DNA of 55,153 nt from Myroides sp. N17-2 (GTDB lineage Bacteria > Bacteroidota > Bacteroidia > Flavobacteriales > Flavobacteriaceae): the NCBI RefSeq assembly GCF_002286775.1, contig NZ_NSGJ01000035.1:1-55153 (forward strand). The letters are read 5' to 3'. This document shows, one piece after another, positions 8,354-17,169 of this stretch (positions are counted from its first letter, which is position 1; the number at the start of each line of letters is the position of its first letter). The notes beneath the pieces are model-generated. The model was not told the DNA's origin. It worked only from the letters and a program-made list of their open reading frames with translations, and ran no database searches. The translations under genes were made by a program, and so were the position numbers.

Positions 8354-9232
8354 ATGAAGAAAATCTTTTTTATCGTTAACCCTATTTCTGGAAAAGGGAA
8401 GCACAATATCACTTTAGAATATATTAAAACGCTATTTGACGAGAAATCATTCGATGTACACGTACTTAATTCTACCTATAAAAGACATGCTGTTACTTTA
8501 ACACAGGAGGCACTAGCCGCTAATGCCGATATTATTGTGGCATGTGGTGGAGATGGCACAATCCATGAGGTAGCAACAGAAGTAGTGGGTAAAGATGTTA
8601 TCTTCGGAGTAGTACCTGTCGGGTCAGGTAATGGATTAGCTTCTAATCTATCTATTCCTAAAGATATAGAGAAAGCAATACTGCGCGTTAGAGATGGAAA
8701 GGTAATGAATATGGATGTCGGATGTGTGAATGGGGAGTATTTCTTTAGTAATATGGGCTTCGGGATAGACGCTACTATTATAGATAATTATGAGAAGTCT
8801 GGAAAGAGAAAACTAGGTGCTTATATTAAAGCTGCTTTACACTCAGCACAACATTATAAGACTAAAAGAATGTTAGTTACTTATAATGGGCAGACTAAGG
8901 AGGTAAATCCTTTATTATTGTTTATCTCTAATTCTAATGAGATGGGATATAATATGTCACTTACTCCTAAGGCTAGTTTGACTGATGGATTACTAGACTA
9001 CCTAATGGTGCCTAAAATCAATATCTTTAAACAACTAACTTTTGGTCTTTATGTTATCTTAAAGAAAACGGAAAAGTTTAGAAAAACAGACTATGTTCAA
9101 ACAGATAAAATCACTGTAGAAATAGTAGGTCAAGAAAAGAATGGGTTTCAAATGGATGGGGAGTACTATGAGTACGACACTAACAAATTTGAGATATCAA
9201 TGATTAAAGGAGGACTAAGAGTTTTGTACTAA
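8354..9232 (+). CDS. YegS/diacylglycerol kinase family lipid kinase
   Basis: 292 residues, the usual size of the bacterial DAGK_cat/YegS family. The nucleotide-binding signature GGDGTIHEVATEV lies at about 64-76, followed by VPVGSGNGLASNL (about 90-102). An N-terminal IVNPISGKGK motif is also typical. The protein would phosphorylate a lipid such as diacylglycerol, a sphingoid base or another membrane lipid; the natural substrate cannot be told from sequence. Monocistronic, 111 bases before the next gene. Confidence 0.88.
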   Translation: MKKIFFIVNPISGKGKHNITLEYIKTLFDEKSFDVHVLNSTYKRHAVTLTQEALAANADIIVACGGDGTIHEVATEVVGKDVIFGVVPVGSGNGLASNLSIPKDIEKAILRVRDGKVMNMDVGCVNGEYFFSNMGFGIDATIIDNYEKSGKRKLGAYIKAALHSAQHYKTKRMLVTYNGQTKEVNPLLLFISNSNEMGYNMSLTPKASLTDGLLDYLMVPKINIFKQLTFGLYVILKKTEKFRKTDYVQTDKITVEIVGQEKNGFQMDGEYYEYDTNKFEISMIKGGLRVLY

Positions 9233-9298
9233 TAGCGATAATCCTTGAAAAAAACAGAAACTTTAAAGTATACTTTTAGTGAAATTATATAAAAAGTG

Positions 9299-9306
9299 TA
9301 ACTTTG
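9299..9306 (+). promoter_or_regulatory. Predicted -7 element of the lpdA gene
   Basis: TAACTTTG matches TAnnTTTG, with a TTTT stretch 21 bases upstream. It is 37 bases before the start codon. Confidence 0.5.
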
Positions 9307-9343
9307 TCAAGTATATAAAAACAACATATAAGTAAAATATATT

Positions 9344-10747
9344 ATGAATTCATTTGATGTAGTTGTAATTGGTTCAGGACCTGGAGGATATGTAGCAGCA
9401 ATTCGTTGTGCACAGTTAGGATTTAAAACTGCTATCGTAGAGAAGTACTCTAACTTAGGAGGAACTTGTCTTAACGTAGGATGTATCCCTTCTAAAGCAT
9501 TATTAGCATCTTCTCACCACGTAGAAGAGATGGCTCATTTTGCTGATCACGGAATAGAAATCACTGGAGAAGTGAAGTTCGATTTATCAAAAATGATCGA
9601 AAGAAAACAAGCAGTAGTTGATCAAACATCATCAGGTGTTAAGTACCTTATGGATAAGAACAAGATTACTGTATTTGAAGGAGTTGGATCATTTGAGAAC
9701 GCAACTACTATCAATGTAACAAAAGCAGACGGAACTGTAGAATCATTTGAAGCAAAGAATACAATCATTGCTACAGGATCTAAACCATCTACTTTACCAT
9801 TCATTACTTTAGATAAAGAAAGAGTAATTACTTCTACTGAAGCTTTAAAATTACCAGAAGTACCTAAACACTTAATCGTAATCGGTGGTGGTGTTATTGG
9901 ACTTGAGTTAGGTCAAGTTTACATGAGATTAGGTTCTAAAGTATCTGTAGTAGAATATGCTGATAGAGTATTACCTACGATGGATAGCGCTGTATCTAAA
10001 GAATTAACTAAAGTGCTTAAAAAAGCAGGGATGAAGTTCTATACTTCTCACAAAGTACAAGGTGTAGTACGTCAAGGTGATGTAGTAACTGTAACTGCAG
10101 AAGATAAAAAAGGAGAAATCGTTACTTTAGAAGGAGATTACACATTAGTAGCTGTAGGACGTCGTCCTTATACTGATGGGTTAAACGCTGATAAAGCAGG
10201 GATCAAATTAACTGATAGAGGACAAGTAGAAGTGAATGATCACTTACAAACTACAGCTTCTAATATCTACGCTATCGGTGACGTAGTACGTGGTGCTATG
10301 CTTGCTCACAAAGCAGAAGAAGAAGGAGTAATGGTAGCTGAATTCTTAGCTGGTCAAAGACCTCATATCGATTATAACTTAATCCCAGGTGTTGTTTACA
10401 CATGGCCAGAGGTTGCTTCAGTTGGTAAAACAGAAGAGCAATTAAAAGCTGAAGGAATTGAGTATAAAGCTGGTAGCTTCCCATTCAAAGCTTTAGGACG
10501 TGCAAGAGCAAGTGCTGAAACTGATGGATTAGTTAAAATATTAGCTGATAAAAATACGGACGAAGTATTGGGAATCCACATGGTAGGTGCTCGTGCTGCA
10601 GACTTAATCGCTGAGGCAGTAGTAGCTATGGAATTCAGAGCATCTGCAGAAGATATCTCTAGAATGTCTCACGCTCACCCAACTTTCGCAGAAGCAATTA
10701 AAGAAGCTGCGTTAGCTGCAACTGATAACAGAGCATTACACGTGTAA
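9344..10747 (+). CDS. lpdA: Dihydrolipoyl dehydrogenase (E3)
   Basis: 467 residues, full family length. It re-oxidises the lipoyl groups of 2-oxoacid dehydrogenase complexes, or the glycine cleavage system, with NAD+. Visible parts: FAD-binding VVIGSGPGGYVAAI (about 7-20), redox disulfide in GGTCLNVGCIPSK (Cys42 and Cys47), NAD-binding IVIGGGVIGLELG (about 179-191), second FAD motif NIYAIGDVV, and the C-terminal His-Glu pair in SHAHPTFAEA. No E1 or E2 genes are adjacent. Codon use favours preferred codons, as in a highly expressed gene. Confidence 0.96.
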   Translation: MNSFDVVVIGSGPGGYVAAIRCAQLGFKTAIVEKYSNLGGTCLNVGCIPSKALLASSHHVEEMAHFADHGIEITGEVKFDLSKMIERKQAVVDQTSSGVKYLMDKNKITVFEGVGSFENATTINVTKADGTVESFEAKNTIIATGSKPSTLPFITLDKERVITSTEALKLPEVPKHLIVIGGGVIGLELGQVYMRLGSKVSVVEYADRVLPTMDSAVSKELTKVLKKAGMKFYTSHKVQGVVRQGDVVTVTAEDKKGEIVTLEGDYTLVAVGRRPYTDGLNADKAGIKLTDRGQVEVNDHLQTTASNIYAIGDVVRGAMLAHKAEEEGVMVAEFLAGQRPHIDYNLIPGVVYTWPEVASVGKTEEQLKAEGIEYKAGSFPFKALGRARASAETDGLVKILADKNTDEVLGIHMVGARAADLIAEAVVAMEFRASAEDISRMSHAHPTFAEAIKEAALAATDNRALHV

Positions 10748-10770
10748 GTAATTACAGGTATTAAATATAG

Positions 10771-10804
10771 AAGCCCAAGTATAATCTACTTGGGCTTTTT
10801 TATT
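10771..10804 (+). terminator. Intrinsic terminator after lpdA
   Basis: Perfect 11-bp stem (10771-10781 with 10787-10797), 5-nt loop, followed by a T-rich tract. It lies 23 bases after the lpdA stop. Confidence 0.9.
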
Positions 10805-10837
10805 TTGGTATAGTATGTTTTGTATTGTTAATTTAAT

Positions 10838-10845
10838 TATGTTTG
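10838..10845 (+). promoter_or_regulatory. Predicted -7 element of a lipoprotein gene
   Basis: TATGTTTG matches TAnnTTTG, 26 bases before the start of the lipoprotein gene at 10872. No good -33 element was found at the usual spacing. Confidence 0.35.
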
Positions 10846-10871
10846 TATTAACAATCGTTTAACAACTAAAT

Positions 10872-11447
10872 ATGAAGAAATATTTAATTCTAGTTATTGC
10901 AATAATAGCTGTATCATGTAGTAAAAGTGATGACAACAATACTAAGGCAGACCCAATATTTGATGCTCCTTATACTGCATTAAAAAATTTAAGTGAACTA
11001 CCAGTAGGTAATCTAAAGTATGCTGGAAATAAAGTAGGTAATCTACCTGTAGGACTACTAGAAGCTAATAATAGTACTTGTAAGAGATTAGACCTACTAG
11101 TTGTAGATCAGCAGAAGGTTGTGCTTAAGTATCACGTGTTTGAAAGTAAAGATAATAAAGACTGTAAGCTTATTTGGGATTATCCAGAACAGATTGCTAT
11201 TAGTCCAATTGTAGAAGCAGGGAAGATGCCTAGCGTAGTAAGTATTCTATCTAATAGACCTGCTACTAAAGAAGAATTAGAGAAAGATCCAGAAACTAAA
11301 TATTATCTTCAAACCAAACAAGTTTACAAAGGGGATCTAGAAGTAGGATTTCAAGCGGGATATCTAAGAATAGAAGATAAGATATCAAATAGTACTGAAG
11401 GAAATTTAAACAAAGGAAAGTCTTATTTATACTTTCATATAAAATAA
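10872..11447 (+). CDS. Putative lipoprotein of unknown function
   Basis: 191 residues with the lipoprotein signal MKKYLILVIAIIAVSC (Cys16) followed by a charged SKSDD stretch of the kind that can direct surface export in Bacteroidota. I do not recognise the mature domain. It contains two further cysteines (in STCKRL and DCKLIW) that could form a disulfide. Single gene between its own promoter-like element and a hairpin terminator. Confidence 0.75.
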   Translation: MKKYLILVIAIIAVSCSKSDDNNTKADPIFDAPYTALKNLSELPVGNLKYAGNKVGNLPVGLLEANNSTCKRLDLLVVDQQKVVLKYHVFESKDNKDCKLIWDYPEQIAISPIVEAGKMPSVVSILSNRPATKEELEKDPETKYYLQTKQVYKGDLEVGFQAGYLRIEDKISNSTEGNLNKGKSYLYFHIK

Positions 11448-11453
11448 TTTAAC

Positions 11454-11485
11454 TAGAGCCAATTAAGTCAACTTAATTGGCTCTA
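11454..11485 (+). terminator. Hairpin terminator after the lipoprotein gene
   Basis: 15-bp perfect inverted repeat (11454-11468 with 11471-11485) starting 6 bases after the stop codon. The T tract is weak, but position and stem length support a terminator. Confidence 0.65.
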
Positions 11486-11547
11486 ATTATTTAGAAGAAT
11501 AGCAGAATACTAACAATATATTGGCTTTTAATACGCTATTTTATTAG

Positions 11548-11555
11548 TAGATTTG
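11548..11555 (+). promoter_or_regulatory. Predicted -7 element before the small membrane protein gene
   Basis: TAGATTTG matches TAnnTTTG, with CTTT 19 bases upstream; 20 bases before the ATG at 11576. Confidence 0.4.
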
Positions 11556-11575
11556 TTTCTATAAAAATGAGATAA

Positions 11576-11977
11576 ATGATTAAGTTTAATAAAGAGACCA
11601 AACAATTAGAGATTAATGACAACTATAAAGGAAGATTAACTTCTTCTAGAGTGATGTCTATTTCTATTCTTATATTAGGTTCAGTAAGACTATATACTGC
11701 TAATTGGCAACAGCCTAATGAGATGGATTATGTCTTCTGTATTGTTGTAGCTATGTTCTTATATATCGTAGTGAAGAACTTTTTAGTAAGTACCTCTATT
11801 AGCAATATAGACAAACACGACATTAAGTATGTAAAAATGCCTAAGGGATTAGCCACTAAAGCCGTAGTTAAACTTAATAATAGGAAGACTAGAGATATCT
11901 ATGGACTTAAGTCAGTAGATGCGAAGAACGCTTTCAGAAAGGTATTAGTAGACGCTAAGATAAAAGTACTTAACTAA
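11576..11977 (+). CDS. Small membrane protein of unknown function
   Basis: 133 residues. A short polar N-terminus is followed by two hydrophobic stretches (about 27-41 and 51-70) that look like a membrane hairpin, then a basic cytoplasmic tail of about 60 residues. The layout resembles small PH-like or YcxB-type membrane proteins, but no family can be named with confidence. It ends 2 bases before the tag gene, so the two are probably co-transcribed, possibly without functional linkage. Confidence 0.65.
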   Translation: MIKFNKETKQLEINDNYKGRLTSSRVMSISILILGSVRLYTANWQQPNEMDYVFCIVVAMFLYIVVKNFLVSTSISNIDKHDIKYVKMPKGLATKAVVKLNNRKTRDIYGLKSVDAKNAFRKVLVDAKIKVLN

Positions 11978-11979
11978 CA

Positions 11980-12522
11980 ATGGCTGTCAAGAAACACTAC
12001 TGCGACTTCTGTAATGAACTTCCGCCAGACTCTGATAATCCGAATAAGTTTTATCACGATCATGAATATGGTTTTGAGTTAACAGATGACAATGAGTTAT
12101 TCGAACGCTTAGTCCTAGAGATTAATCAGGCAGGCCTTAGCTGGAACACTATCTTACAAAAGAGAAAGAACTTTCAACTTGCCTATGCAGGATTTGATAT
12201 TCTTAAAGTAGCTAACTTTAAGGAGAAGGATATAGAGCGACTATTACAAGATAGTGGTATCATACGCAACAAATTAAAAGTAAATGCAGCTATTTATAAT
12301 GCAAATCAAATTATAACTCTACAGCAAGCGCATGGTAGCTTTAAACAATGGTTAGACCAACATAAGGCGTTAGAGTTAGCAGACTGGGTGAAGTTATTTA
12401 AAAAGCACTTTAAATTCGTAGGAGGGGAGATAGTTAATGAGTTTCTAATGAGTACAGCATACTTACCCGGTTCTCATCGATTCGACTGCCCTACACATAA
12501 AAAGACAATATTTTACAAATAA
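11980..12522 (+). CDS. tag: DNA-3-methyladenine glycosylase I
   Basis: 180 residues. It removes 3-methyladenine from alkylated DNA in base excision repair. The Tag family zinc snap is supported by N-terminal Cys in HYCDFC, His in YHDHEYG, and the C-terminal HRFDCPTHKK. The catalytic region LFERLVLEINQAGLSW (about 41-56) with its Glu and Trp is well conserved. An unusual N-terminal second Cys (CDFC) differs from the usual RCxW start. It follows the small membrane protein gene by 2 bases and has a terminator after it. Confidence 0.92.
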   Translation: MAVKKHYCDFCNELPPDSDNPNKFYHDHEYGFELTDDNELFERLVLEINQAGLSWNTILQKRKNFQLAYAGFDILKVANFKEKDIERLLQDSGIIRNKLKVNAAIYNANQIITLQQAHGSFKQWLDQHKALELADWVKLFKKHFKFVGGEIVNEFLMSTAYLPGSHRFDCPTHKKTIFYK

Positions 12523-12566
12523 GAGGTAAACTCTTAAAAAATGCAAATAGCGTCAGTATAAAATTT

Positions 12567-12600
12567 AACTCTCAAAGTAAGTTACTTTGGGGGTTTTTTA
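12567..12600 (+). terminator. Intrinsic terminator after tag
   Basis: Hairpin formed by 12567-12580 and 12582-12595, with G:T pairs at the base and a core of about 7 perfect pairs, followed by a run of T. It lies 44 bases after the tag stop. Confidence 0.75.
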
Positions 12601-12638
12601 GTTAATATTGCACAATATTTCTATTAGAAACAAAGCAA

Positions 12639-13433
12639 ATGGAGAATAAAGCAGGTCTAAGGACTGTAACAGTTACAAGATATATTATGCCGTTGCGAGA
12701 AGGAGGATCACTTCCTGCTCTTGCAGAAGCAGATGATGACTTTAAGTATGTCTTAAAGTTTAGAGGAGCTGGACATGGTGTGAAGGCACTTATAGCAGAA
12801 CTATTAGGTGGTCTTATTGCTCAGCAGTTGGGCTTACAAGTACCTGAACTTGTATTTGCAGAATTAGACGAAGCTTTTGGAAGAACAGAAGCTGATGAGG
12901 AGATACAAGACTTACTTCAATTTAGCAAAGGACTAAACTTAGGACTTCACTTTCTATCTGGAGCATTGACTTATGATCCTTCTGCTTTAGTAATAGATAG
13001 TAAACTAGCCTCGCAGATTGTATGGTTAGATGCATTTATTACTAATGTAGATCGTACTTTTAGAAATACAAATATGCTTATTTGGCATAAGGAACTTTGG
13101 TTAATCGATCATGGTGCAGCATTCTATTTTCATCATTCATTTACGAATTGGGAGAAAAGTGCCTTAACGCCATTTACTTTTATAAAGGATCACGTTCTTC
13201 TACCTGTGGCAAATGACCTAGATATAGTAGATAATGAGCTTAAAGTTTTACTTCAAGGTGATGTGCTTAAAACCATTACTAATCAGATACCTAGTGATTG
13301 GTTAGAATGGAAGGAGAGTGACTTAAATCCTGAAGAAATCAGAGCTATATATCTAGCATTCTTACAGAGCAGGCTAGCTAATTCGGATATATTTGTTAAC
13401 GAAGCTAAAAAATATCGCAATGCAGGTATATGA
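12639..13433 (+). CDS. HipA-like kinase family protein
   Basis: 264 residues, much shorter than HipA toxins (about 430-440), corresponding to a stand-alone HipA-like kinase domain. Visible marks are the N-terminal GGSLPALAEADD and YVLKFRGAGHG segments (about 22-46) expected to bind nucleotide, the catalytic-loop motif NVDRTFRNTN (Asp138, Asn143/Asn145) and the metal-binding LIDHG (Asp157). This family is nearly always next to a DUF3037 gene, and here the two overlap by 14 bases, implying translational coupling. There is no HipB-type HTH gene nearby, so a classical hipBA toxin-antitoxin module is unlikely. Substrate and role are unknown. Confidence 0.85.
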   Translation: MENKAGLRTVTVTRYIMPLREGGSLPALAEADDDFKYVLKFRGAGHGVKALIAELLGGLIAQQLGLQVPELVFAELDEAFGRTEADEEIQDLLQFSKGLNLGLHFLSGALTYDPSALVIDSKLASQIVWLDAFITNVDRTFRNTNMLIWHKELWLIDHGAAFYFHHSFTNWEKSALTPFTFIKDHVLLPVANDLDIVDNELKVLLQGDVLKTITNQIPSDWLEWKESDLNPEEIRAIYLAFLQSRLANSDIFVNEAKKYRNAGI

Positions 13434-13794
13434 GTATTCAGTAATTAGATATACACCTAAAGTCGAAAGAGAGGAGTTTATCAACATAGGGGTATTAGTA
13501 TTCTGTAAGTCAAAGCGAACACTTGTGTCTGCATTTTATTTAAATGAGACAAAAATTAATTGTTTTGAAAGTGAGTTAGACTTCGAAACTTTAAAGATGC
13601 ACGTAGATGCTTTTGAGCGTATAGCTAAAGGAACTTGCAAGAGTTCACCTATAGCCTTACTTGATGTTGCAGAGCGCTTCAGATGGCTGACAGCTGTGAA
13701 GAGTTCAGCGATACAAGCTTCTCGCCCTCATCCAGGATTGACAGAAGATGTAGAGGGAGTATTAAACCGTTTATTTAAAGAATTAGTTCTATAA
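13420..13794 (+). CDS. DUF3037 domain protein, partner of the HipA-like kinase
   Basis: 124 residues. The start was set at the ATG giving MQVYEYSVIRYTPKVEREEF, which matches the typical DUF3037 N-terminus (YSVIRYxPxxxRGExxNIGV); the nine codons upstream lie inside the kinase gene in another frame. The conserved segment INIGVLVFC follows. Function is unknown. It overlaps the upstream kinase gene by 14 bases and ends 1 base before the trkH start, so it lies in a continuous transcript with the potassium transporter genes. Confidence 0.85.
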   Translation: MQVYEYSVIRYTPKVEREEFINIGVLVFCKSKRTLVSAFYLNETKINCFESELDFETLKMHVDAFERIAKGTCKSSPIALLDVAERFRWLTAVKSSAIQASRPHPGLTEDVEGVLNRLFKELVL

Positions 13795-13795
13795 G

Positions 13796-15577
13796 ATGCC
13801 ACTTTATTATCTAAAAGACAATATCACTAAGCAATTAAACTTTGTCTTAGTACGTCTCCCATTTTGGATTAGTTTTATTACCTTATTCATCTTGATATAC
13901 GACTTAGGTTTTAATACACTTAATGAGTATCACTATCAGTTAAACATCCTTTATAATATCTGTTTAACCATAGGAATGATCGCTATTGCTAGGCGATACC
14001 TGAACAAAGGAAATTATGAAACACTAGGTATTAAGATATTTGATATATTCAGTATACTTTTATTCTTAATCCTTATCATCGCTAGATGGCAACCAGAACA
14101 CACTATCCGCTTCTTTGACAGTAACGCTGTTATTTTCTTTGGAGTATTTTTAATGGTTGTAAGGGAATTCTCCGTTTTGCAATTGAACTTGAAGCAAACC
14201 AGAATGAATCCTGCTCAGCTATTTGTAGTCAGCTTCTTACTGATTATATTTATTGGAGCATTTATGCTCTCTTTCCCTAAAGCAACAGTTACTCCAGGAA
14301 GTTTACGCTATATAGATGCTTTATTTACAGCGACTAGTGCTGTCTGTGTGACAGGATTATCTACTGTAGACATAGGAGCCCAATTCACTGTTTTTGGTAA
14401 GACAGTGATGATTTTCTTAATGGAATGTGGTGGACTAGGTATCATGACATTAGCTAGTTACTTTAGTTTCTTTTTTAGAGGGAAAGCATCTTATGGTAAC
14501 CAGTTAGTCTTAAAAGATATGTCTTATATAGATAAGCTAGGAGATGTATTTGCTACATTAAAACGAATTATCATTATCTCAGGAGTTATCCAAGTTATTG
14601 GGATGATTGCTATCTTTATCAGTATTCGCCATCAGCATTTCGAATCACTATTTGATCGTGTATTCTTTTCTATTTTTCACGCAGTATCAGCATTCTGTAA
14701 TGCGGGATTCTCTACTTTACCAGAGAACTTATATACCTTTGAATACAGGTTTAACTATCCACTTCATTTAATTATAGCAGGACTATTTATTATGGGCGGG
14801 TTAGGTTTTCCTATTGTCTTTAATGTTTATAAATACCTACAGCATTTAGTGGTGAATAGATTATTGCCTATTAGTAAGAAAGAAGCTAAAGTATATGTAC
14901 CTCGCGTAATTAACTTGAGTACTCGTATTATCTTAATTACAACAGTAGCCTTAATCGTAGGAGGTACTTTTTTAGTGTATATATTAGAATATAATAATAC
15001 ACTATCAGAACACGACGGTTTTGGGAAAGTGGTAACTGCTTTTTTTACAGCCACATCTCCACGTACAGCTGGTTTTGCCTCTGTAGATAATAATATGTTT
15101 ACCGTATCGACATTCTTATTAATTATCTTACTAATGTGGATTGGAGCTTCTCCTGTTTCTACTGGAGGGGGTATTAAGACTAGTACTTTCGCTATTGCTA
15201 TCTTGAATATATGGGCATTAATGAAAGGAAAGTCTCGCTTAGAAGTATATAGACGAGAAGTAGATCCATTATCTGTACAGCGTGCCTTTGCTATTATATT
15301 TTTATCTTTGTTTGTAATAGGAATAGCTATTTTTGCGCTGTCCTTTTTTGAACCTGGGATAGATTTATTGCGCTTAGCGTATGAGGCATTCTCTGCTTAT
15401 AGTACATCTGGATTAAGTGCTGGTATAACAGCTAAATTAACTGATCCTAGTAAAGTAACACTTATTATGCTTATGTTTATAGGTAGGGTAAGTATGCTGA
15501 CGATCTTAATCGCTGTGAGTAGAAAAGAAAAATTGACAAATTATAGATATCCAACAGAAGAAATTCTGATTAACTAA
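13796..15577 (+). CDS. TrkH/KtrB-type potassium uptake transporter
   Basis: 593-residue integral membrane protein. The four pore repeats of the SKT superfamily can be traced through their filter loops: TATSAVCVTGLST, SAFCNAGFSTLP, TATSPRTAGFAS and SAYSTSGLSAG. Each carries a selectivity-filter Gly. It imports K+ with the RCK-type regulatory partner encoded 8 bases downstream. The protein is about 100 residues longer than E. coli TrkH, with two or three extra N-terminal membrane segments (about 15-110), which is usual in Bacteroidota members. Confidence 0.93.
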   Translation: MPLYYLKDNITKQLNFVLVRLPFWISFITLFILIYDLGFNTLNEYHYQLNILYNICLTIGMIAIARRYLNKGNYETLGIKIFDIFSILLFLILIIARWQPEHTIRFFDSNAVIFFGVFLMVVREFSVLQLNLKQTRMNPAQLFVVSFLLIIFIGAFMLSFPKATVTPGSLRYIDALFTATSAVCVTGLSTVDIGAQFTVFGKTVMIFLMECGGLGIMTLASYFSFFFRGKASYGNQLVLKDMSYIDKLGDVFATLKRIIIISGVIQVIGMIAIFISIRHQHFESLFDRVFFSIFHAVSAFCNAGFSTLPENLYTFEYRFNYPLHLIIAGLFIMGGLGFPIVFNVYKYLQHLVVNRLLPISKKEAKVYVPRVINLSTRIILITTVALIVGGTFLVYILEYNNTLSEHDGFGKVVTAFFTATSPRTAGFASVDNNMFTVSTFLLIILLMWIGASPVSTGGGIKTSTFAIAILNIWALMKGKSRLEVYRREVDPLSVQRAFAIIFLSLFVIGIAIFALSFFEPGIDLLRLAYEAFSAYSTSGLSAGITAKLTDPSKVTLIMLMFIGRVSMLTILIAVSRKEKLTNYRYPTEEILIN

Positions 15578-15585
15578 AGTATAGC

Positions 15586-16269
15586 ATGAAATATATTATT
15601 ATCGGTTTAGGGAACTTTGGAGCTTCATTAGCTCAGAAATTAACAGAGCAGGGAAATGAAGTTATCGGTGTAGATAAGAATATGGCAAGAGTAGATGCAA
15701 ATAAAGATATGATCTCTCATACGATATGCTTAGACTCTACAGATCAATATATGATGTCTGGACTGCCATTAGCTAACACGGATATCGTTATCGTAGCTAT
15801 AGGTGAAGATCAGGGAGCAAATATCATGACTACAGCTGTACTGAAAAATCTTAATGTAAAACGCCTAATTAGTAGAGCGATTACACCTGTACATGAGAAT
15901 GTATTACAGGCTATAGGTGTAGACGAAATAGTACATCCTGAAGAAGAAACTGCAGAGAGATGGGCTAAGAAGTTATGTATAAAAGGAGTAGTAGATTCTT
16001 ACGAAATTAACGGAAGATATAGTATCGTTGAGATTACTGTATCTGATCGTTTTGCTGGTAGAACACTTGGAGATATTGGTTTTAGAACTAACTTTAATCT
16101 AGTAGTGCTTACAACACTTAAGATTAAACAAGAGAAAAGCTTTATCGGTTTACATAAGAAAATACACGAGGTACAAGGAATCGCTTCTTATGAGACTGTA
16201 CTAAATAAAGGTGATATCATGGTTATCTATGGGGATAATAGAGATATCAAAAAAATATTATCAGAGTAA
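15586..16269 (+). CDS. TrkA/KtrA-type potassium transport regulatory subunit
   Basis: 227 residues, one RCK unit. The N-terminal Rossmann fold shows MKYIIIGLGNFGASLA (Gly motif 7-12) and an acidic nucleotide-binding end in VIGVDKN; the C-terminal TrkA_C part is about 140-227. It would bind NAD(H) or ATP/ADP on the cytoplasmic side and gate the TrkH-type channel encoded just upstream. Single-RCK size matches KtrA more than the duplicated E. coli TrkA. Confidence 0.92.
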   Translation: MKYIIIGLGNFGASLAQKLTEQGNEVIGVDKNMARVDANKDMISHTICLDSTDQYMMSGLPLANTDIVIVAIGEDQGANIMTTAVLKNLNVKRLISRAITPVHENVLQAIGVDEIVHPEEETAERWAKKLCIKGVVDSYEINGRYSIVEITVSDRFAGRTLGDIGFRTNFNLVVLTTLKIKQEKSFIGLHKKIHEVQGIASYETVLNKGDIMVIYGDNRDIKKILSE

Positions 16270-16281
16270 AAAACAAAAGCT

Positions 16282-17112
16282 ATGCAAGAACATCAGGTTT
16301 TAAACGACTTATTTTGGTTAAAAGATAGAGAAGAGGTAATGCCTGTCTTATTTATAGGACATGGATCACCTATGAACGCGATAGAGGATAATGAATTCTC
16401 TAACTACTGGAAGAATCTAGGTAAACAATTACCAAAACCTGAAGCTATTCTTGTCATTTCTGCTCACTGGTTAACTAAGGGAACATTAGTGACAGGTAAT
16501 TCTACTCTTAGTACAATACACGATTTTAGAGGTTTTCCCAAAGCGTTATTTGACGTTAATTATGATGTTAAAGGGAGTCCTTTGTTAGCTCAAGAGATTA
16601 TCGGATTAAGTGAACAGAAGATAATCCATGAGGATCTAACGTGGGGATTAGATCATGGAGCATGGTCTGTACTATGCCATTTGTTTCCTGAAGCTAATGT
16701 GCCAGTACTACAATTAAGCATAGATTATTATAAAGATGCCAACTATCATCTAGAAATAGGAAGACAGCTACAAGCCCTTAGAAAGAAAGGTGTATTGATT
16801 ATCGGTAGTGGAAACATAGTACACAATTTGTCAGCCATAGACTGGGGGAATATGAATACAGATAATTATGGCTTTGATTGGGCAATAGAAAGTAATGAAT
16901 TAGTCAAAAAAGCTGTATTATCTCGAGAATACAGCAAACTTCTGGATTATAAAAACCAAGGAGCTAGCTTACAAAATGCTATACCAACACCTGATCATTA
17001 TTTTCCGCTATTATATATTCTTGGTTTAGTCAATAACTCAGATCATACACACATCTTTAATGATAAGTATGTAGGTGGTTCTCTAAGTATGACTTCATTT
17101 TTGTTTGGATAA
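16282..17112 (+). CDS. ygiD: 4,5-DOPA-extradiol-dioxygenase-like protein (YgiD/LigB family)
   Basis: 276 residues of the class III extradiol ring-cleavage dioxygenase superfamily. Metal-binding histidines are expected in FIGHGSPMNA, ISAHW and GLDHGAWSVL. Bacterial YgiD proteins cleave DOPA in vitro, but their natural substrate is unclear. It starts 12 bases after trkA and may share its transcript, though a functional link to potassium uptake is not apparent. Confidence 0.88.
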   Translation: MQEHQVLNDLFWLKDREEVMPVLFIGHGSPMNAIEDNEFSNYWKNLGKQLPKPEAILVISAHWLTKGTLVTGNSTLSTIHDFRGFPKALFDVNYDVKGSPLLAQEIIGLSEQKIIHEDLTWGLDHGAWSVLCHLFPEANVPVLQLSIDYYKDANYHLEIGRQLQALRKKGVLIIGSGNIVHNLSAIDWGNMNTDNYGFDWAIESNELVKKAVLSREYSKLLDYKNQGASLQNAIPTPDHYFPLLYILGLVNNSDHTHIFNDKYVGGSLSMTSFLFG

Positions 17113-17169
17113 TTATAGACTAAGCAATAGTCAAATGTAAAACACTAATTTGTCTCTTGCTTATTCTAT

